In this document: positions 26,081 to 40,100 of the stretch, in pieces
Layout: each line of letters starts with the position of its first letter
Numbering within the stretch: the first letter of the stretch is position 1
Origin: Sarcocystis neurona
Lineage: Eukaryota > Apicomplexa > Conoidasida > Eucoccidiorida > Sarcocystidae
Length of the DNA: 64,000 nt
NCBI GenBank assembly: GCA_000727475.1
Contig: KL647306.1
Span: 1,739,332-1,803,331, forward strand
Direction: 5' to 3'
Position numbers and translations under genes: made by a program
Notes under the pieces: generated by a model
What the model was told of the DNA's origin: nothing
Databases searched by the model: none
The model's input: only the letters and a program-made list of their open reading frames with translations

Positions 26081-27492
26081 CATTCAGGTAGTTCGTTTTA
26101 GTATCAAAAGCCAGGACGCCTCGCTGTAGTGGAGGGCCACTTTTCTGTTCTAAACCGCAGAATAAAAGGTTCAAGAAACACTGAGTTAAAAGAACGTTGT
26201 AGTCTGCTTTTTGCGTCGTGAGAAAGTCCTCGTTCGAAGGTCGACACGAGGTGGACAAGAGACACTTCATTCTGAACATATTTTCTTCTACGTAGTGCAC
26301 CCTTCACTAATAGCAGTGGAGGAGTCCACCAATCTCCAAAAAAAACTTCTGGAAAGAGACTGCGTCTCCGCCACAGCAAAAAGGAAAAATAGGACCACTC
26401 TTAGAAGAGACATGAAGACAAGCAGAGTGCCCGATTGGGCTCCGGGCCTCGTCTCTGTAGGGAAAGCAATGGTGTCCTTCCTGTATGCGTTTGCAAAGCT
26501 CACAACCCGACAGCCGTACCGAATGCGCTGCTGTTCGCTTTCGGAGGTCTCTTTGCAGCGACCTTCAGCTGCAGCCAGAGAATAAAACGCCAAATGCTCA
26601 ACTCAACAATATAAGTGCCTTACCCAGAAAATTTTTTGCCGAACTGAGTGCAGTACGCTGCTGGGAATCAAACCACAACCGCCGCTTCACTCCATTGTGC
26701 AGCCTTGAAAGTTGTGACCAGTTAAGGCAGTGTAAATCGCTAGTTTGTCGCTGTCGCACAGCGTGGAAGAATTTCTTCACCCATGAAGGGACGAGGAAGA
26801 CCACGGGGAACTCGAAGGTGTATCTATCCCTTTGCAGAAGCCCGGGGGGAGTACTTCAGTAGCAGACAAGCGATTTCCGCGGTGCCTCGGTCCAGCGCTC
26901 TTCAGGGGAGCATTATTTTCGCTGCGGGCACCGCTGTTCTACGATGTTGCCACCGTGACGCCTGCACAACGAGAATCCCACAAGAGGCTCATGCAAGCCT
27001 GTCTCCTGCGGTTGTCGCGGACATAGACGTTCGAGTGCTGCTGGCGCAGCACGCTCTAGACGCCCATGCGCACGGAATCCTAGACCAAGTAACAGTAGCC
27101 GCAAAGCCTGCCAGTGGACGAATACGGAAAGACCAGTGCTGCTACGTCATTACAAATACACGGAAATGTAGTGTCTGGTCTTCAGACAAAGAAGCATCAG
27201 CAAGTACCCTGAGCTGTGTGAAGTGAAGGCACCTTGTCGTCCCTCTGATTTCCCAAACGAGAGAAGGTGTCGTTGCTAAGTAGCGACGCTTCGTGTCCCC
27301 GCCGCTGCAGTGTTTGAAATGTACATAAATGAATTCTGCAAAGGCTGGCGGCACGCGCAAGCATTCGGTTTGTGTAATTTCAAGAGAGATCAAAGTAAAA
27401 CAGAAACGAAGATTTGCCGTAGGAAAACGGTATCTGCGGAGTCCACACGCTGTTTCTCAAGTAAAAAACAAAGCAGGTGCTCTGCTGTGCAG
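26081..27492. other. spacer after Prp39
   Basis: This holds scattered open frames without a coherent model. The segment 26331-26451 after TTCACTAATAG and the segment from 26834 after CCCTTTGCAG begin at plausible acceptors and are open in two frames each. Neither could be joined to Prp39 or to the next candidate exons in a consistent phase. Confidence 0.35.
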
Positions 27493-30400
27493 ATGGCTGC
27501 CACGCGGTTTAGTACACGACCTCAATCGTCATCGTGCTCCACCCCTGCCGTCGCAGAAGGTAAGTGTTTAGCGTAAGCACATCAACAACAGAATACGGGA
27601 CTATCTTTTTCCAGTAAACGTCATCGCACAGCGAGTAAGGAGACATTGGTGACAGGCTCTCAACCTCAAGAGGAACAGCCCCCTCTGACAAATCCTCGTT
27701 TACAGGGACCCGGTGCCACCGAGTGCGACTACAGCGGTACGCGCCGGTGGACATCTCGCTCCTGTGCCTACTTGAAGTTGTACGAAGAAATCCCATTCTT
27801 CTCGGTGCAATTCACGCACATGCAGCTGATTCGGTGGGAGGAGTAGCAGCCGAAACCTATGCTCTCGGTCAACTCCAAGGGTGAAGAGAATAGAAGGGAA
27901 AATTCTACCTCTCGAACTGCAGAGGTAAATGTCGACGCTCAGCAGGTAGCCAGAGACAAGGCCTACCGTCGCCCGTCCGAAGAGGAGCGGGTCTGCAGTG
28001 CCCTGTGGGGACTGCCAGGCGGACACCCAGCATAGCCCCACTGCTGCAGAGTGTGCCACGAAAATGAACATCTCGACAGGCCTGATGACAAATAGTTTGC
28101 ATCAGTCCCTTCAGGTGAACCGGTAGCTCCCCCCTGCTGCGTGCCCGACAAGAGGAGCAGTCTGCAGTGTCGGGGGGGTCGCGAGGTCGGATCCTGTAGA
28201 CAAAAGAGCAAGGTGGCTCTTCCCTACGGTCGACAATAGCCCAGTCTAAGACGGGCGACAAATAAACGTGATAGCACTTCTTATCCGCCGCTCCCGCCTC
28301 TGATTCGGCTGCCGCGCGTGTGCGTTGGACTCGCGTACAAGCAGTCAGAAGTACTCCCTCATCTAGACACCACCGGCCTGGTTCAGCAGGCTATCAATTT
28401 CACACGCAACGACAGGGCACTTGCGCTAATTCTTCCTAGTGCGCCTAGAAAAGTGCCATCGCTTCGTCCTACAATGCAGCAGCCGCGACACTGGTGTCTG
28501 TTCGACCCTGCGAATGCATTTGTTCATAAGCGTCAATAGACAGCCACGTAGACATCGTCACAGGGTGAAAACTCTGTTTTCCAAACTCAGATTGTCGTCC
28601 TTGTAAACATTCACGTAGGGGACCAGAAGAAAGAGGTGCGACGTTCTACGACCACTTGCTTGCGCCACTGCAGCGACGTCTCCCGTTGCCAACTTGGAAG
28701 ACTGTATTTGCCAAGTTCACGTGCCGTCGGTTGCTCTACCGCCCTTGTGGTCCGTGTCGGCTTGGCTGGAGCTGCACGCGTGGAGACTCTTGCAGGAAAC
28801 GAACCTGCTATCTCACCAAACTGGATTACTCTTGCTGTACTGGCTAGTTGCCAGTTTGAAGCTGCACAGCAGGAAAAAAGCGGCACTGTGCTAGGACTTC
28901 GATATCGACCAGGAACCCGTGCTGCTCACGAAGGTCGTTCTACCGGAGAACAACGTTGGGGCACGCAGGCAGAAACAGCACCTCCGTACACTCTCTTACA
29001 TGCTAAAGAGTACGAACTGCACCGCCGCCGACGGATTTCGCGCTCTCAAATCTAGTGCCTGCGAACGACGAGGGCGTCATCCTTCGCGTCCACCCCTTTT
29101 GTTCCCTACGTACGTCGTGCAGTACCGCGTTCCTACATGTTCCTGCTGTGTTTCAGGCGACAGCAGTCCCCACGGTTCTGCTTTTGCCTAAACCTGCAAT
29201 TGTAAACACTTGCACTTTCTTGCGGCTGTACTGGGTAAAAGCGCAGTAGACAAAATTCAGGTTGCATTTGTAGCCCTCAAACACGCCTTGCCCTGGTATC
29301 TATACACAGATCAACAAGGAACACGGACCCTGCCGGAGACATACAAGCGCGTTTTTTTACCAGAAGGGGGGGTTCCACTTTCTATTCCTCCTTGTAAGCA
29401 GTGGCGAGCGTCGAACAAAACGAATGCACAGGTGTCAACGCGTGAAGTCATGGGGCAGCACCGGCTGCTTAATCACGAAATATTTTGGGGTGGGCCCAGA
29501 ACTGACGAAAACTCGTGTTACGTGGTGTGACACGATGGAAGCAATGGACCCTCAAAGGGTTCTAACGCCTCTCCGGCAAATCGAATCTTACGACCTACCA
29601 CGAACATACAAGCTCCAGTCAACATTTCGCTGCATCCACACTGGAGCGTCGCAGCGACGCTTTGCCCCCACGGTTCTTCTTCGGGGGAACTCGCGTATCC
29701 CCGTTCCTGCATCTCCCCATCTGCAAGTGTTCGTAAGTATTCTAGAACGAGGCAGGTGTGCACGAATATTTAAGATTGTTATACGGACCAGAAGAATGTG
29801 CACGAAGAGGTTTTGCGCGGTGGCGACCGCACGTGCCAAGACAACGCCAACAAAGGTGGAACTAATGAAGTGGCACAGGGCAGGGTCACACGTGTGCTGA
29901 CGAGCAACGTATCTCCGGAAAAGAAGAAAGCTGGACGGTGGGACATCCTGCTGTCTCTTCGGATGCAGGCGTAAGGCACAGAATGGGCGGGGTGCTTTCC
30001 ACAGCCTACACGTTGCAGTGCTCGACGGGAACTCAGCAATCTACGGACAGACTCGAACAAGACCTACAGGAAGTGCTCCCGGTTTAAGACGCACGAGGAG
30101 CAGGAGTCATTTTCAGAAGTTTTTCTAGTGCAGTGACGAGACCCGTCAGTCTACAGAGCACGACGGTTAAATGCTTTCTATGGAGAATGGCTGCACTTTC
30201 TGCCTAAAAATCAACGATGCCCAATTTTAACTGAAATGCATGTGATGTATACTACGACCTGGCGGGGCGCTTTTCATACAGTACAACGATGATGCTCTCT
30301 TACACTCGCGTAGTGAATATTTCTATTATACCATCAAGAGGTACCACAGCTGCAGCGGCCAGGTAAGACGGCTCCTGTACGAGGCTCTGCACGGGTTGTC

Positions 30401-30899
30401 CTTGAATTTGTGTTCACGGCTTGTAAAGTGGCGGGACACCGTCCTCCCTTGTATGTCCTCTGCACTTCGTCAACTGCTTCGCGTAAGGCAGTCACGTCCT
30501 GCGAGAGGCGAAGCTTTCCAGGTCAAACTTGTGAGCCCGTTCAAGAAAAAAACTACTAGGTGTTTAGTACTGACAAGAAATCCGTAGAAAGACAGTTTTC
30601 ACTTCAGTGTTGCTCCTCCCTGCCTGTTACATCGCCTACGAAGAGGTGTTTCTCTGTTTTTCTACTATCATGTGCAGGCCACTGCGTATCAACAGGCGCT
30701 CCAGCATCAAGCCGCAACAACGGGAGGGGTTTACGATGGATATCAGTACTGGGAACCAGCCGCGCATGGGGGAGGAGCCACAGGATATTACAGTTTCGCT
30801 GATTCTGGACAAGGCAACACAGTCCCGGCGTCCTACTATATCACAGCTGCCTCAACCGCCTCCTCGACGCCTTCTATGAGGTCGAGAGCTTCCGTGTAA
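27493..30899 (+). CDS. unresolved multi-exon gene candidate, helical and Tyr/Gln-rich segments
   Basis: Several segments look like real exons, but I could not join them all. 27493-27559 starts with ATG, ends at donor G|GTAAGT and splices in phase to 27706 onward (IHAHAADSVGGVAAETYALG). 28330-28450 reads DTTGLVQQAINFTRNDRALA. 28621-28894 is open from an acceptor-like CACGTAG to a stop and reads helix-rich sequence (WLELHAWRLLQETNLLSHQ, LLLLYWLVASLKLHS). 29157-29234 has a strong acceptor (TGCTGTGTTTCAG) and donor GTAAAA. A segment ending at donor CAG|GTAAGA near 30361 reads EYFYYTIKRYHSC and joins in phase 0 to 30678-30899. That last exon is Tyr/Gly/Gln/Ala-rich (VYDGYQYWEPAAHGGG), like C-termini of some RNA-binding proteins. 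It may be one gene or two, or the last exon could belong to Prp39. No family is claimed. Confidence 0.35.
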
Positions 30900-32486
30900 A
30901 CACCAGCGTCCACTGCGGTGCTGTCGCAGATTTCTGAATCCCTTGAAAAGGGCGGAAAAACCACCAACGAAGGGTAGAGGTGCCGTGGCTCTGCTGGGCT
31001 GGAGGAATGCGACCAGGGCAGCGAAAAATATCCCTGCTCCTCTTCTACTGTTTCAGCGGTGCCGCATGCCATATCATTTTCCAATCAAAGCACAAACGCG
31101 TACCCTTAACCGCTGCCAACCGCGTTTCAACATGCGTACGAGAAAAACATTCACCTTCTAAAAATATGTCCTGCTTCTCGCACTATGTGGCTCAGCCATC
31201 TTTGCATCCAGGAAAAGCATTCGTAGCGTCTCTACTTCTATCCAATAACTACACCGTGTAGCATAATGCACACGGGGGAAACTGAGAATAAGCCTAGCGC
31301 TTCACAAATCGCGGCATGTTCGGCTCTCATATGTGCGTTGGACGCGCGCATTTCGAATAATATCGTATAACTGCTCATATCAACCGCAAAAGAAATTCGC
31401 ACAACGGTCCTTTCAGTTTAGTGTAGCGGTACCGGCGGTGTGTGCGCGTAATCCACAATCGGTCGGCGCTATGGAACTACCCACACAGTCGGCAACTTCT
31501 TCAGAGTAACTGCTTTAGCGGATTAGATAGTACGAACACTTCTTTGGTACTCTTCTTTGGCTTTTGTTGTTCTTGTATCGGCGAAGGGAATGTTTTGTGA
31601 CCTTCATCAGCTGTACGATGGAACTGGCTGCCCAGATATGAAGCCCAGCATCACGGCAAGTGTGCCCACCCAGAGCGTTCTACTGAGGAGTAGGTATTGA
31701 TCCAGAAAATGTGTCCCGTCTTTTGAGAGCATTCTCTCCCGACTGAAGAGAGGGGTAACGTGGTCGTGAGTGGGCCTCACACTGTGGAAGCCTTATCCAT
31801 TTACTACTTGCTGCGTTTCGGTGAGTACAGCCCCTACATTTTAACGAGGCGACAGGCAGCTGTTTGAAGATTACCTAAGGCCGGAGCTCTTCTGGTCTCC
31901 GTGGTAGCTCTTCCCTGACATGTGGCCGACGCGCTGACACCTGCCACCCACCGCAGTACTGAAGGTGCTTCAACGCCGCTTTGTCCTCATTTTACTGCTC
32001 TACGGGATGTTACCAGCAAGGTGTGCCCACACTTGCACCCCACGGCGTCCGCTGTACGGCGTAGAAACAAGAGGGTGCACTTTTCAGTGGCTACCGGGGG
32101 CACTTCAGAATCGTCACGGCTTGTGTATACCCACGGTAGGCTTTGAATTTCGGCTTTGGCATGCATCACGTGAGACAGAGGGTCCACGACGCCTCCTTTG
32201 GTGCCTACCGCCGGATTCTGCGGATACTTTGAACGTTTGGGAGTACTCAAGTAGAATCTGACGCGCATGTCTACAGGGTTCGATTCTCACCGCCGCCACC
32301 TGCCAGACAGATGTCGCGAAGTCCCTGCAGTCTGATGCTTCTCGGGACCCGTTTTCGCCTGAATAAAGGAGACACGTAACACACAAATTCTTTGGTGCGC
32401 TTCGTTTCTGTATTACTCTGTTATGTGTGATTTGTACGGCTGTCTATTAGCGCAGCTGGATAGAATAGGCTACCTTCCGTGCACAG
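30900..32486. other. spacer without supportable gene
   Basis: Only short open frames are present, with no recognisable protein family, repeat or RNA gene. It may contain introns or 5' sequence of the gene that follows. Confidence 0.4.
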
Positions 32487-32749
32487 GGCGTTGCGCCACC
32501 GACAGCGAAGCGCACGGCGTTTAGAGCGGTTGAGAAATTATAGTGCACTTTGCGCTCGACACGAAACTATCGACTACAGACACGGCTTGCGGGCACAGCG
32601 AGACCTCATCCTGCTTCATCCTCGTAGAAACGCCGGCGTACTGCACTGTAATGAAGTGGAATCCGAGCGCCGCGCCACCGAACTTCTCTTTCACTGTCTT
32701 CATCAGCAACTGCTGCGGACATACCGCCGCACCCGAGCGTGCTTCTGCG
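32487..32749 (+). CDS. candidate internal exon, basic helical segment
   Basis: This exon-like segment follows an acceptor in GTGCACAG and ends at a strong donor, TGCG|GTAAGT. It reads 87 open codons rich in Arg, Leu and His (RLERLRNYSALCARHETID, TELLFHCLHQQLLRTYRR). It enters in phase 2 and leaves in phase 1. The next good acceptor is TTTTCTCCAG before 33036, but both readings of that short segment end quickly. It may be a 5' exon of the 34-40 kb gene; no direct link was proved. Confidence 0.4.
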
Positions 32750-34176
32750 GTAAGTAGGCGCTGCTGCTGCTACCGCGTTGCTGTGCCGCGCATACCGCCG
32801 ATTTCAGCGACGGGCAGCCAGACAGATACCTACCTGCGCAGAGCGAAGGGATCGACTGGTCAACATCATGAGCTGTTCTAACATGCATAAGTTGGTGGGT
32901 AAGAGACACTAATCGACGTGTAGCAAGTGTAAATTCCCACCCTTGAGTATGCCTCTCCTGACCAGAGAACCAGTGCCCACGGTGGGACTGCTCAGCAAGC
33001 TGCAGAACAATTTGACTTCCTCTCCTTTTCTCCAGGACACGGAGAGGTTCGCACTTTACGTTTGTCAACTCGGAGTTCCACTCATTACGCTGCTGTGCAG
33101 TAATGTGGGATCTGCGGTATTCATTGAAGCGCTCGCCGTGTATAAACGTGGCTCCGGACATGTGTGGGGTAAAGCGAATGCACCCTGCAACCCTACCAGG
33201 CAATATGTATGTGTCGCATTGGACTGAAGCTGTGATTTGCAGCAGTTAGTACGGTGGCGGCGGCGACTTAACAGAGGTGATAAACGCTCTCCATCTCAAC
33301 GGCTTCTCCCCAAAAGAAGCTGTCCGCATGAAAATGCATTTCTTCGGAGGCAAACAGCAGAGCCAGACATGTGCATCGTCGCTAGGTCCATATACAAACA
33401 AACGTATATATACACTTCTATGGATATATGTATACGTGGGGAACTTCGCGGAGAAGTGAAACCCAGCGTAAACCTACTAATGAAATGTCCCATTTACTGC
33501 AAAGCGTGAACTAGCTGGTGTAATGTCAGCCACTAGCTAGCATACAAAGAGACATATATATACATACAGATATTGTCAGATGCGTTGTTCTACTGTTGCG
33601 TATTATTAGCAGTCATCGCGCATAAAGGCATCATCGATCCGTGCGTTCGTTCAGGTAAATAGTGCGCACCACAAGAGCGGCGACAGACGTCAACACGCGG
33701 CGAGCCAAGCACTCTAGGAGAGCCAAAGTTTCCGTAGACTGCGCACCCGCGTGTGTTCGTATCGCGGAAATACTGGATATTTTCTTGACACGCGCTCCTG
33801 CGTTATGGCAAGAAAAGCCATGTAGTCCAGAGATTCCAGTTAAATCCAGTTATGCATCTGCATGGAGCTCGAATGAACGCATGTTTATATATATATAGAG
33901 ATATATATATGTATAAATAGAGAGAGATAGATATATAGATATGCGTATATATGTATAGGTTACGGCGCAGTTGTGCGCGCTGACAGACCCCCGCGGACAG
34001 CAAGATTCTGCGTGTGATCCTCCACATCGCAAATACATATGCAACTAGGTTAACGTCTGAGAAAATGTGTAGCAAATGATCTGGTAAGCATTAAGGCAAA
34101 ATGCTTGCAGTTCTGCAGTGTAGCACGGGCCACCTGCATCAGACCCATTCTATCCACCGCATGGGCACCCACCATT
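32750..34176. other. probable intron or spacer with TA microsatellites
   Basis: This holds the short exon-like segment at 33036-33101 (strong pyrimidine-rich acceptor, donor GTAATG) and a long TA/TAGA simple-sequence run at 33881-33958. I see nothing else that I can support. Confidence 0.4.
33881..33958. repeat. TA/GATA-rich microsatellite
   Basis: Imperfect run of TATA and GATA words about 220 bases before the first ATG of the 34-40 kb gene. Confidence 0.85.
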
Positions 34177-37100
34177 ATGGGCCAGACAACAAGGGCAACG
34201 TCGCCACCACGCGGGCTTCTTGTCCCCACTTTGTGGGTAGCAGCTCAGAAGATCAACAAGGCGTGCCCCAAAGTCTCCAGCACCCCTCCAGTAGTGCCAT
34301 ATTTTGAAGCAAATGTCGCTGCTTCAAAAGAGTTACCGTCAAGTTCACTGCCCTACAGCCACCTCACGACCAACACAGCTGCTCTTGCCTATCCGTCAGG
34401 CCGCTCAGTTGATGAAAGAGGCGGCGCAGCGGCGGCGACAGTAGCAGCAGCAGAGGTGGATGCCGGAAGAGAGGCAGGGAGAACAGAGGTGAAGGCAGGG
34501 GAAGGAAGAGGAAAAAAAGCAGACGGCCCAGGTGACGACGTGGCGGCAAGAGTACATAAATGGAGTAGAGAGGAAGCAAAAGAAGCGAAGGATTCAGCAA
34601 GGCAAGGAGAAGCAGCTGCAGCGCTGATAGCCGAAACTGAAGAGCACACACGCATACAAAGGGAACCAACAGCAGCAACCGCGAAGAAGCCAAGAGAAGC
34701 AGGAGAGTGTACGGACAGGGTCGCATCCCGTGGAGAATGGGAGCTGCTAGGGGAAGAGGCAGGACGACGGTGTGGGGCACAGGCAGCGGACATAAGAGAA
34801 CTCGTTATGCCTACAGGGAGAGACGTTGCCACCTTGTCAGCTGAGCAACTGCAGAAGGAAGCAGCGGAGGCAACAACCGAATTATCTGCGGAGGCAGAGG
34901 AAGAATCAGCAGGTGGGACGTTACAGGAGGGGACCGACGCATTAGTGCGCGGAGCAAATGGATATGAAGGTGCACGATCCTGCTCAAGTTTTCGGAATCC
35001 CCTAGCGGCAGACAGTACGGGAGCTACACCTGTAGCACAGGACAGGGCACCGCAGGCGGTACAGCAGTTTAATACTGCAGCTCACGAAGAAGTGGCACAG
35101 GGTTTTTTTCTGCCTTTGAAACGGATCGTGTATGCGTACCTCTGTGAATTACGGATGCTTCTGAGTTGCCGCGTGGAGGAACTTTCACATCTGTACCCTT
35201 CTGTACATCTCCTTCAGAAGGAACAGCAGCAGCTGCAGCTGACACCCTCAGCACATACTAAGCTGCTGTGCCCCACTACGGCCGCTACGAGGCGAACCCG
35301 TTGTGGCAGCACTTCGGCGTTTGGCCCCTCTTCAACAAATATTAGTCGTGCCTCGCCCGACCAGCCGGCATGTCTTCCTGAAGATTTCGTGTCTTCGTCC
35401 TCTGGGGACGCCTTGTTGGCTACGGCTGCGGGCGTGGGATTGGCAACGAAGGATTGTTCAGTTTGTGCCGCTGCCCCTTGGGAGCCTTTTACGCTGCATA
35501 TCGCCAATACATTGGAAGCTGAAAATGTCGACGAGTTGCTCCCATATGTGGAAATCTTCGAACCGTGTCTTCACGCAGGTCTCTCACCAGCATGTTTATC
35601 TCCGCAAGCGTGTGCGCTTCTCTCTGTTGCTCTGCGCTATGTGGAGAATTCAGGATTCTTGGTCAGCGTTTACAGGCGACAGCGGAAACGTGTAGAAGAC
35701 TGTGCGGTTTCTGCTAATGCCCTAACTGCTAAGCCTGCACACGGGCTGTGCACATCGGGTACCCGGAACATCACAACTGCCCTCACAGCTCCCGCTCGTA
35801 CTGCTGCTTCTTCTGCTGTTGTTTCTCTTGATGAAGATCAGCTGAAGAGATACAACGTCCCTCATGCAACGAATGAGGGTGTACTGCCGCGCTCTTCCGG
35901 TGGACGCCTAACAATGTCACTGGACAGGCCTGTAATTCATGCATGCGATGAATGGCACGACTTCGTGTTTAAAACTGGTAGCGGCGCAATAAGCAAAGCA
36001 GACACGGTAAACATGCAATTGCGTAGTTACGAAGGCGATGCTATTTCCTCGACGACGTCAGATTCTCTCAGCGTCATCTTATCTGCATCGGCGGGAAAGA
36101 AACGGTCTAGCAAGACCTCTTCGGACGTAGACGCTTGCGTCGTTGCAGGTAGCGCAGAAAGGAACTCTTGCACCTGTGGTAGGGCCAGCAGTAGTGGAGA
36201 GGACACCCTGCACACGCGGGCGGAGACGAGGGCGACAGCCACCGTCCGCAACCCTCCTATCACCGGCAACTGCAGCGCTTGCTACAGGGACGCCATGAAC
36301 AGAATGCTTCATTTCGCCTTCTCAAGCCACAGCAAATGGGTCGGTGAAGAGGGAAATACCGGCAAATGTGTGCAGAAAAGGGACGAGTACTGTAGTGCAG
36401 CAGTGGTTCAACTCGGACACCAGAATGACGGGCACTCGTACGAAAACATGTTGAGAGGGAGGCACGGGGGCAACAGAAGGCATCTGAAAAAACAACCTGC
36501 AGAACTAGTTGTCACAGGCAGTGTTTATAAAGAGGAAGGTAGACGTAATGGAGGCGTACCGTTTCAGTATGACGCTGCGTTTTTCCGTTTCGAAGGAATC
36601 GACGACCCGCAGTTGGCGAAAGCGTTGGACCGCGCAAAGCTTGTTTGTCTTGAGCATCTTCACTGGTTACGGCAGCTCGTCCCGTCCTGGTCGGGTGCGT
36701 TCTCCAGTAGGCTGCAGCAGCAGCAATGCTTGATGAGTGATGGTGTGTGCGGAGGCAGCTGCAGCACCTCTAGAGACCGTGTTATGTTATCTAGCAACTT
36801 GTGCAGCAGCAGGTTTAACGCACGTGTGCCAACCCAAACAACCATTAAGGCATCTGCAGAAACCGAGTAGCTGTGACAGCAGTTCACAGGACAGAGTAAC
36901 GTAGAAGGGCCGGCACCAGCGGGACAAGTGCGGAAGCGTTTTCAGGTACAACAGCGCCTGCGGCAGATGCAGCGCAACAATAGCGACGGAACCAGACACT
37001 AACGTGCAAGTATCCGGTAACGTCTCAGTGCTGTTTCCTAGTTCAGGCCTCGCCGTAGCCGAACGGCTGAACGGCTCTTCTGAGGAGCTCAGCGACAAAC

Positions 37101-40100
37101 GGCAGCGGCAATACTAATGCTTACGCACTCAGAGCAGTAGCAGGAGCCACGCACGCTGTGCGAAAGCCTTGGGTAGGGCACTTCAGTCAACAAGGATTAT
37201 ATGGCACTAACGCTGTGGGGCGCTCAGAAAACATGGTAGACAAGCGTTCACGTCAAGCGATGCACGGTGCACTGCTGTTGCATCGTATGCAATCTTCTGA
37301 ATCGCCTGTAATCTGAGGACCCGATAATTATCCAGAAGTACCTCGTGGCGTGGAGGAGGTCGCACACGCGTGACGTCCCGCACAGTTGTAGGCCAATTTC
37401 TTTGCCGAAAAGATCTGCAGGGAGGCAAATGCGTGCCTGGTACTGTGGCGTTTACGTAAGTCGACAAACTGCAGTTTTTCCTTTTGTCGGCTGTACGCTT
37501 ACAATGGGGCGCCATTCAAATCATTTGTACACAGATGCAGTGTGTCTGTGCACAATCTGCGTCCCAACAGGACTCCACCTTTCCGTCATCTTTTCTCTCG
37601 CTCGTGCATGTTGACAAGAGCGCGACGCTATCGAGGTTGTATGCTGTCTTCTTTCAGCTGCGGGGGAGACGGCTCTGCGTCCGACCCTACTTTCAACTGA
37701 TACGAGACCATGAAAGCGTGCTTGTTCATTTGCTTTTGTCGGTTCCACACGTGCGTCGTTTTGCAGGAAAACCTTACCAACAGCACGCAGAAGCCATCTT
37801 GGGGGCACGCAGTGTTTCAGAACTGACGAACTACTTAATCGTTTTCTCCAGTCTTCAACCAGACGTTACAAACCAGTTCCCTGTAACCACGGCTTCGTTG
37901 AGGGTAGGCCAAGCTGTAAGCTGCCGTGCAGCGACCAGCAGGCTACAGAAATTGACTGACTGGCGGCAAAACCGGACGGAAGCCCCGCGTATCTGTACGT
38001 GGCTGCAGATTCCCCAGCAGCGTAGCGCGCAACACACGAGCGTACTCATTCTTAATTTTTACGTGCAGTCTTGATCTGGCTTCTGTGTACTTGCTTATGC
38101 GGTGAAACACGCGTATACGTTTACGTTGGTGTTACCAGCAGCGCATTTGAAGCGCACCTGCCGGCGTGAAAATCTAGGGAGTGACAGACGGCGACAGATA
38201 ATGCGTCCGCAGGAGACAACTCACACAGCGTTGCACAGGAGAAAGAATTATTTTTCCCTTTGTTCTCCTGCCTCTCTTGCAGCAAGTTCCGAGATTTGTG
38301 TCTGCAATGCCTTTTTCCCAGGAATGCCTGGAAGAGCTACAGATCCTGCAGAGCGGGTACGCAGTTTCTGCGTTATCTAGCGGCTTGCTTCGGCCGCGCC
38401 CGTCGTCAACAACATCCGACGCGTTCCCGTTGAGAACCTGTCATCGCTCCACAAGCGACGTTGTCTTCTCTTCACGTTCAAGTGTGTCTGACTTCCCCTT
38501 CACTCCTACGGCAACTAGCACCGACTCCAATGCCACTTCCGTTACCTCTGCTGTCTTACTTCCTTCTAACAGTAGTGCTGGTTGTACCGGGACATCCCGG
38601 TGGGGCTGCACTTCGTCAACTATCAAGTGCGACAAAGTTTTGCTGCCAGTGTCGGAGCAGGAAATCGCAAACGGGCTGCTCGCCTACTCTTGCAGGGAGC
38701 GCAGGATGCCCATCTCTGGCTCACAGTGTCGCGATGCCCCTGCTGCGGCGTCACTACTGCAGTCGGGCGCAGCTGTTACCTGCTCCAGCAGCACGCCCAG
38801 GTTGAAATCTCGCTCTGGTGTCGCGACCTCTGCTGCAAGTCAATGCCCTGAACCAGTCCGGTCTCCGGATCATCCAAACCACGAAAGTACCGATGTTGTC
38901 AGGTGGCGACTGTATGAGAAGGAAGTAGAAGCGAGTCTGCAGCGTATCGTTTTAGAAGGAGATTCTTGGTTGCTCCAGCCGTCGCACGCAAACCGTCGGT
39001 TTGCTGATGTTGGCCGAAACTGCTGGGATGTCACGTGCAATGCTGGCAGCAGCCAGTGCTGGGCGAAAACAGACTGTCACGACAGCTGCTTGACACCTAG
39101 GAGGAGAACGAGTGACAACGGGCCAGCAGGAGAGGACCCGGACTTAAGAAAGCACTGCGACGACCCGAGCAGTGGCGGGGGAGGCTACAGCAGCAGCACT
39201 AGCTGCGGAAATAGCAGCTGCGGCGACGACGAGAACGACGTGAGCGGAGAGGATAACAGCACAGGCGACGACGCGAACTCGAAACAGTTCAGACCGGAGA
39301 ACAGCAGAGAAAACACGGCGGAGAATAGTTTAGGCGATAGCAGCGCAGAACACGCATCACGCTCTTCGGTCAATTCGTCGGGGAATATGAATGCATTCCC
39401 ATCGTTTAGTCTTGAAGGAGCACCAGCAGATGCGGCAGCCAGCACCCTGGCCTTAGGGGGCGCATTAGGCTCAGCAGAACGCGTACCACTCTTGCTGCCG
39501 CCACTTGTTCCTTCATCTCCACCGTTGCATTTGCTTCTACGGAATGGCCCGCCTGATTGGAGCAGTAGTAGCCACCAGGATAGCGGCTGCTGCGCCGAGA
39601 CTCTCGAGAAAGCGCCCCGCAGCAGCAGCAACCCCGGCAAAAACGCTGCCAAAGAAGCAGCCGCACGGGTTGGTCTGCTGGTAGAAGCTGCTGATTGCCT
39701 GCAACCGCCACCACCAAGAAGCGCGAAAAAACAAGCAGGAACTTCGCCCGACAGAGAGGCAGACGCACAGCAAAATGACTACGTTGCAGAGCTTTTGCTT
39801 CTTTTGGAGGAGTCTTACCTTCCTTGCCCCCTCCAAGAGCAACTGTGCGCAGAAGTCCTGCAGTATTTGAGTTCGCCCGCCGTTTCACTTGCGCAGTGGA
39901 AGCAGGTTGTGTGGCAGGAAGCACAGCAGCGACAACAAGCACGGCAAGTGCTGCTGCGACGTGAGTTGCTTCGAAAGCAAGAGGAGAAAGAGCCTCGAGA
40001 ACAACAGGGATGGCCTTCCGGCCAAACAAGGGAAAGCAGTGATGCCGGGACGCAAAGCACGCAGGAGTCACGCTTACCGGGCACAACACCGGCAAAGGGA

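Noticed and set aside
32277..32292. GGGTTCGATTCTC, like a tRNA T-arm
   Set aside because: The stem does not pair beyond three bases, and no D-arm or anticodon arm could be placed.
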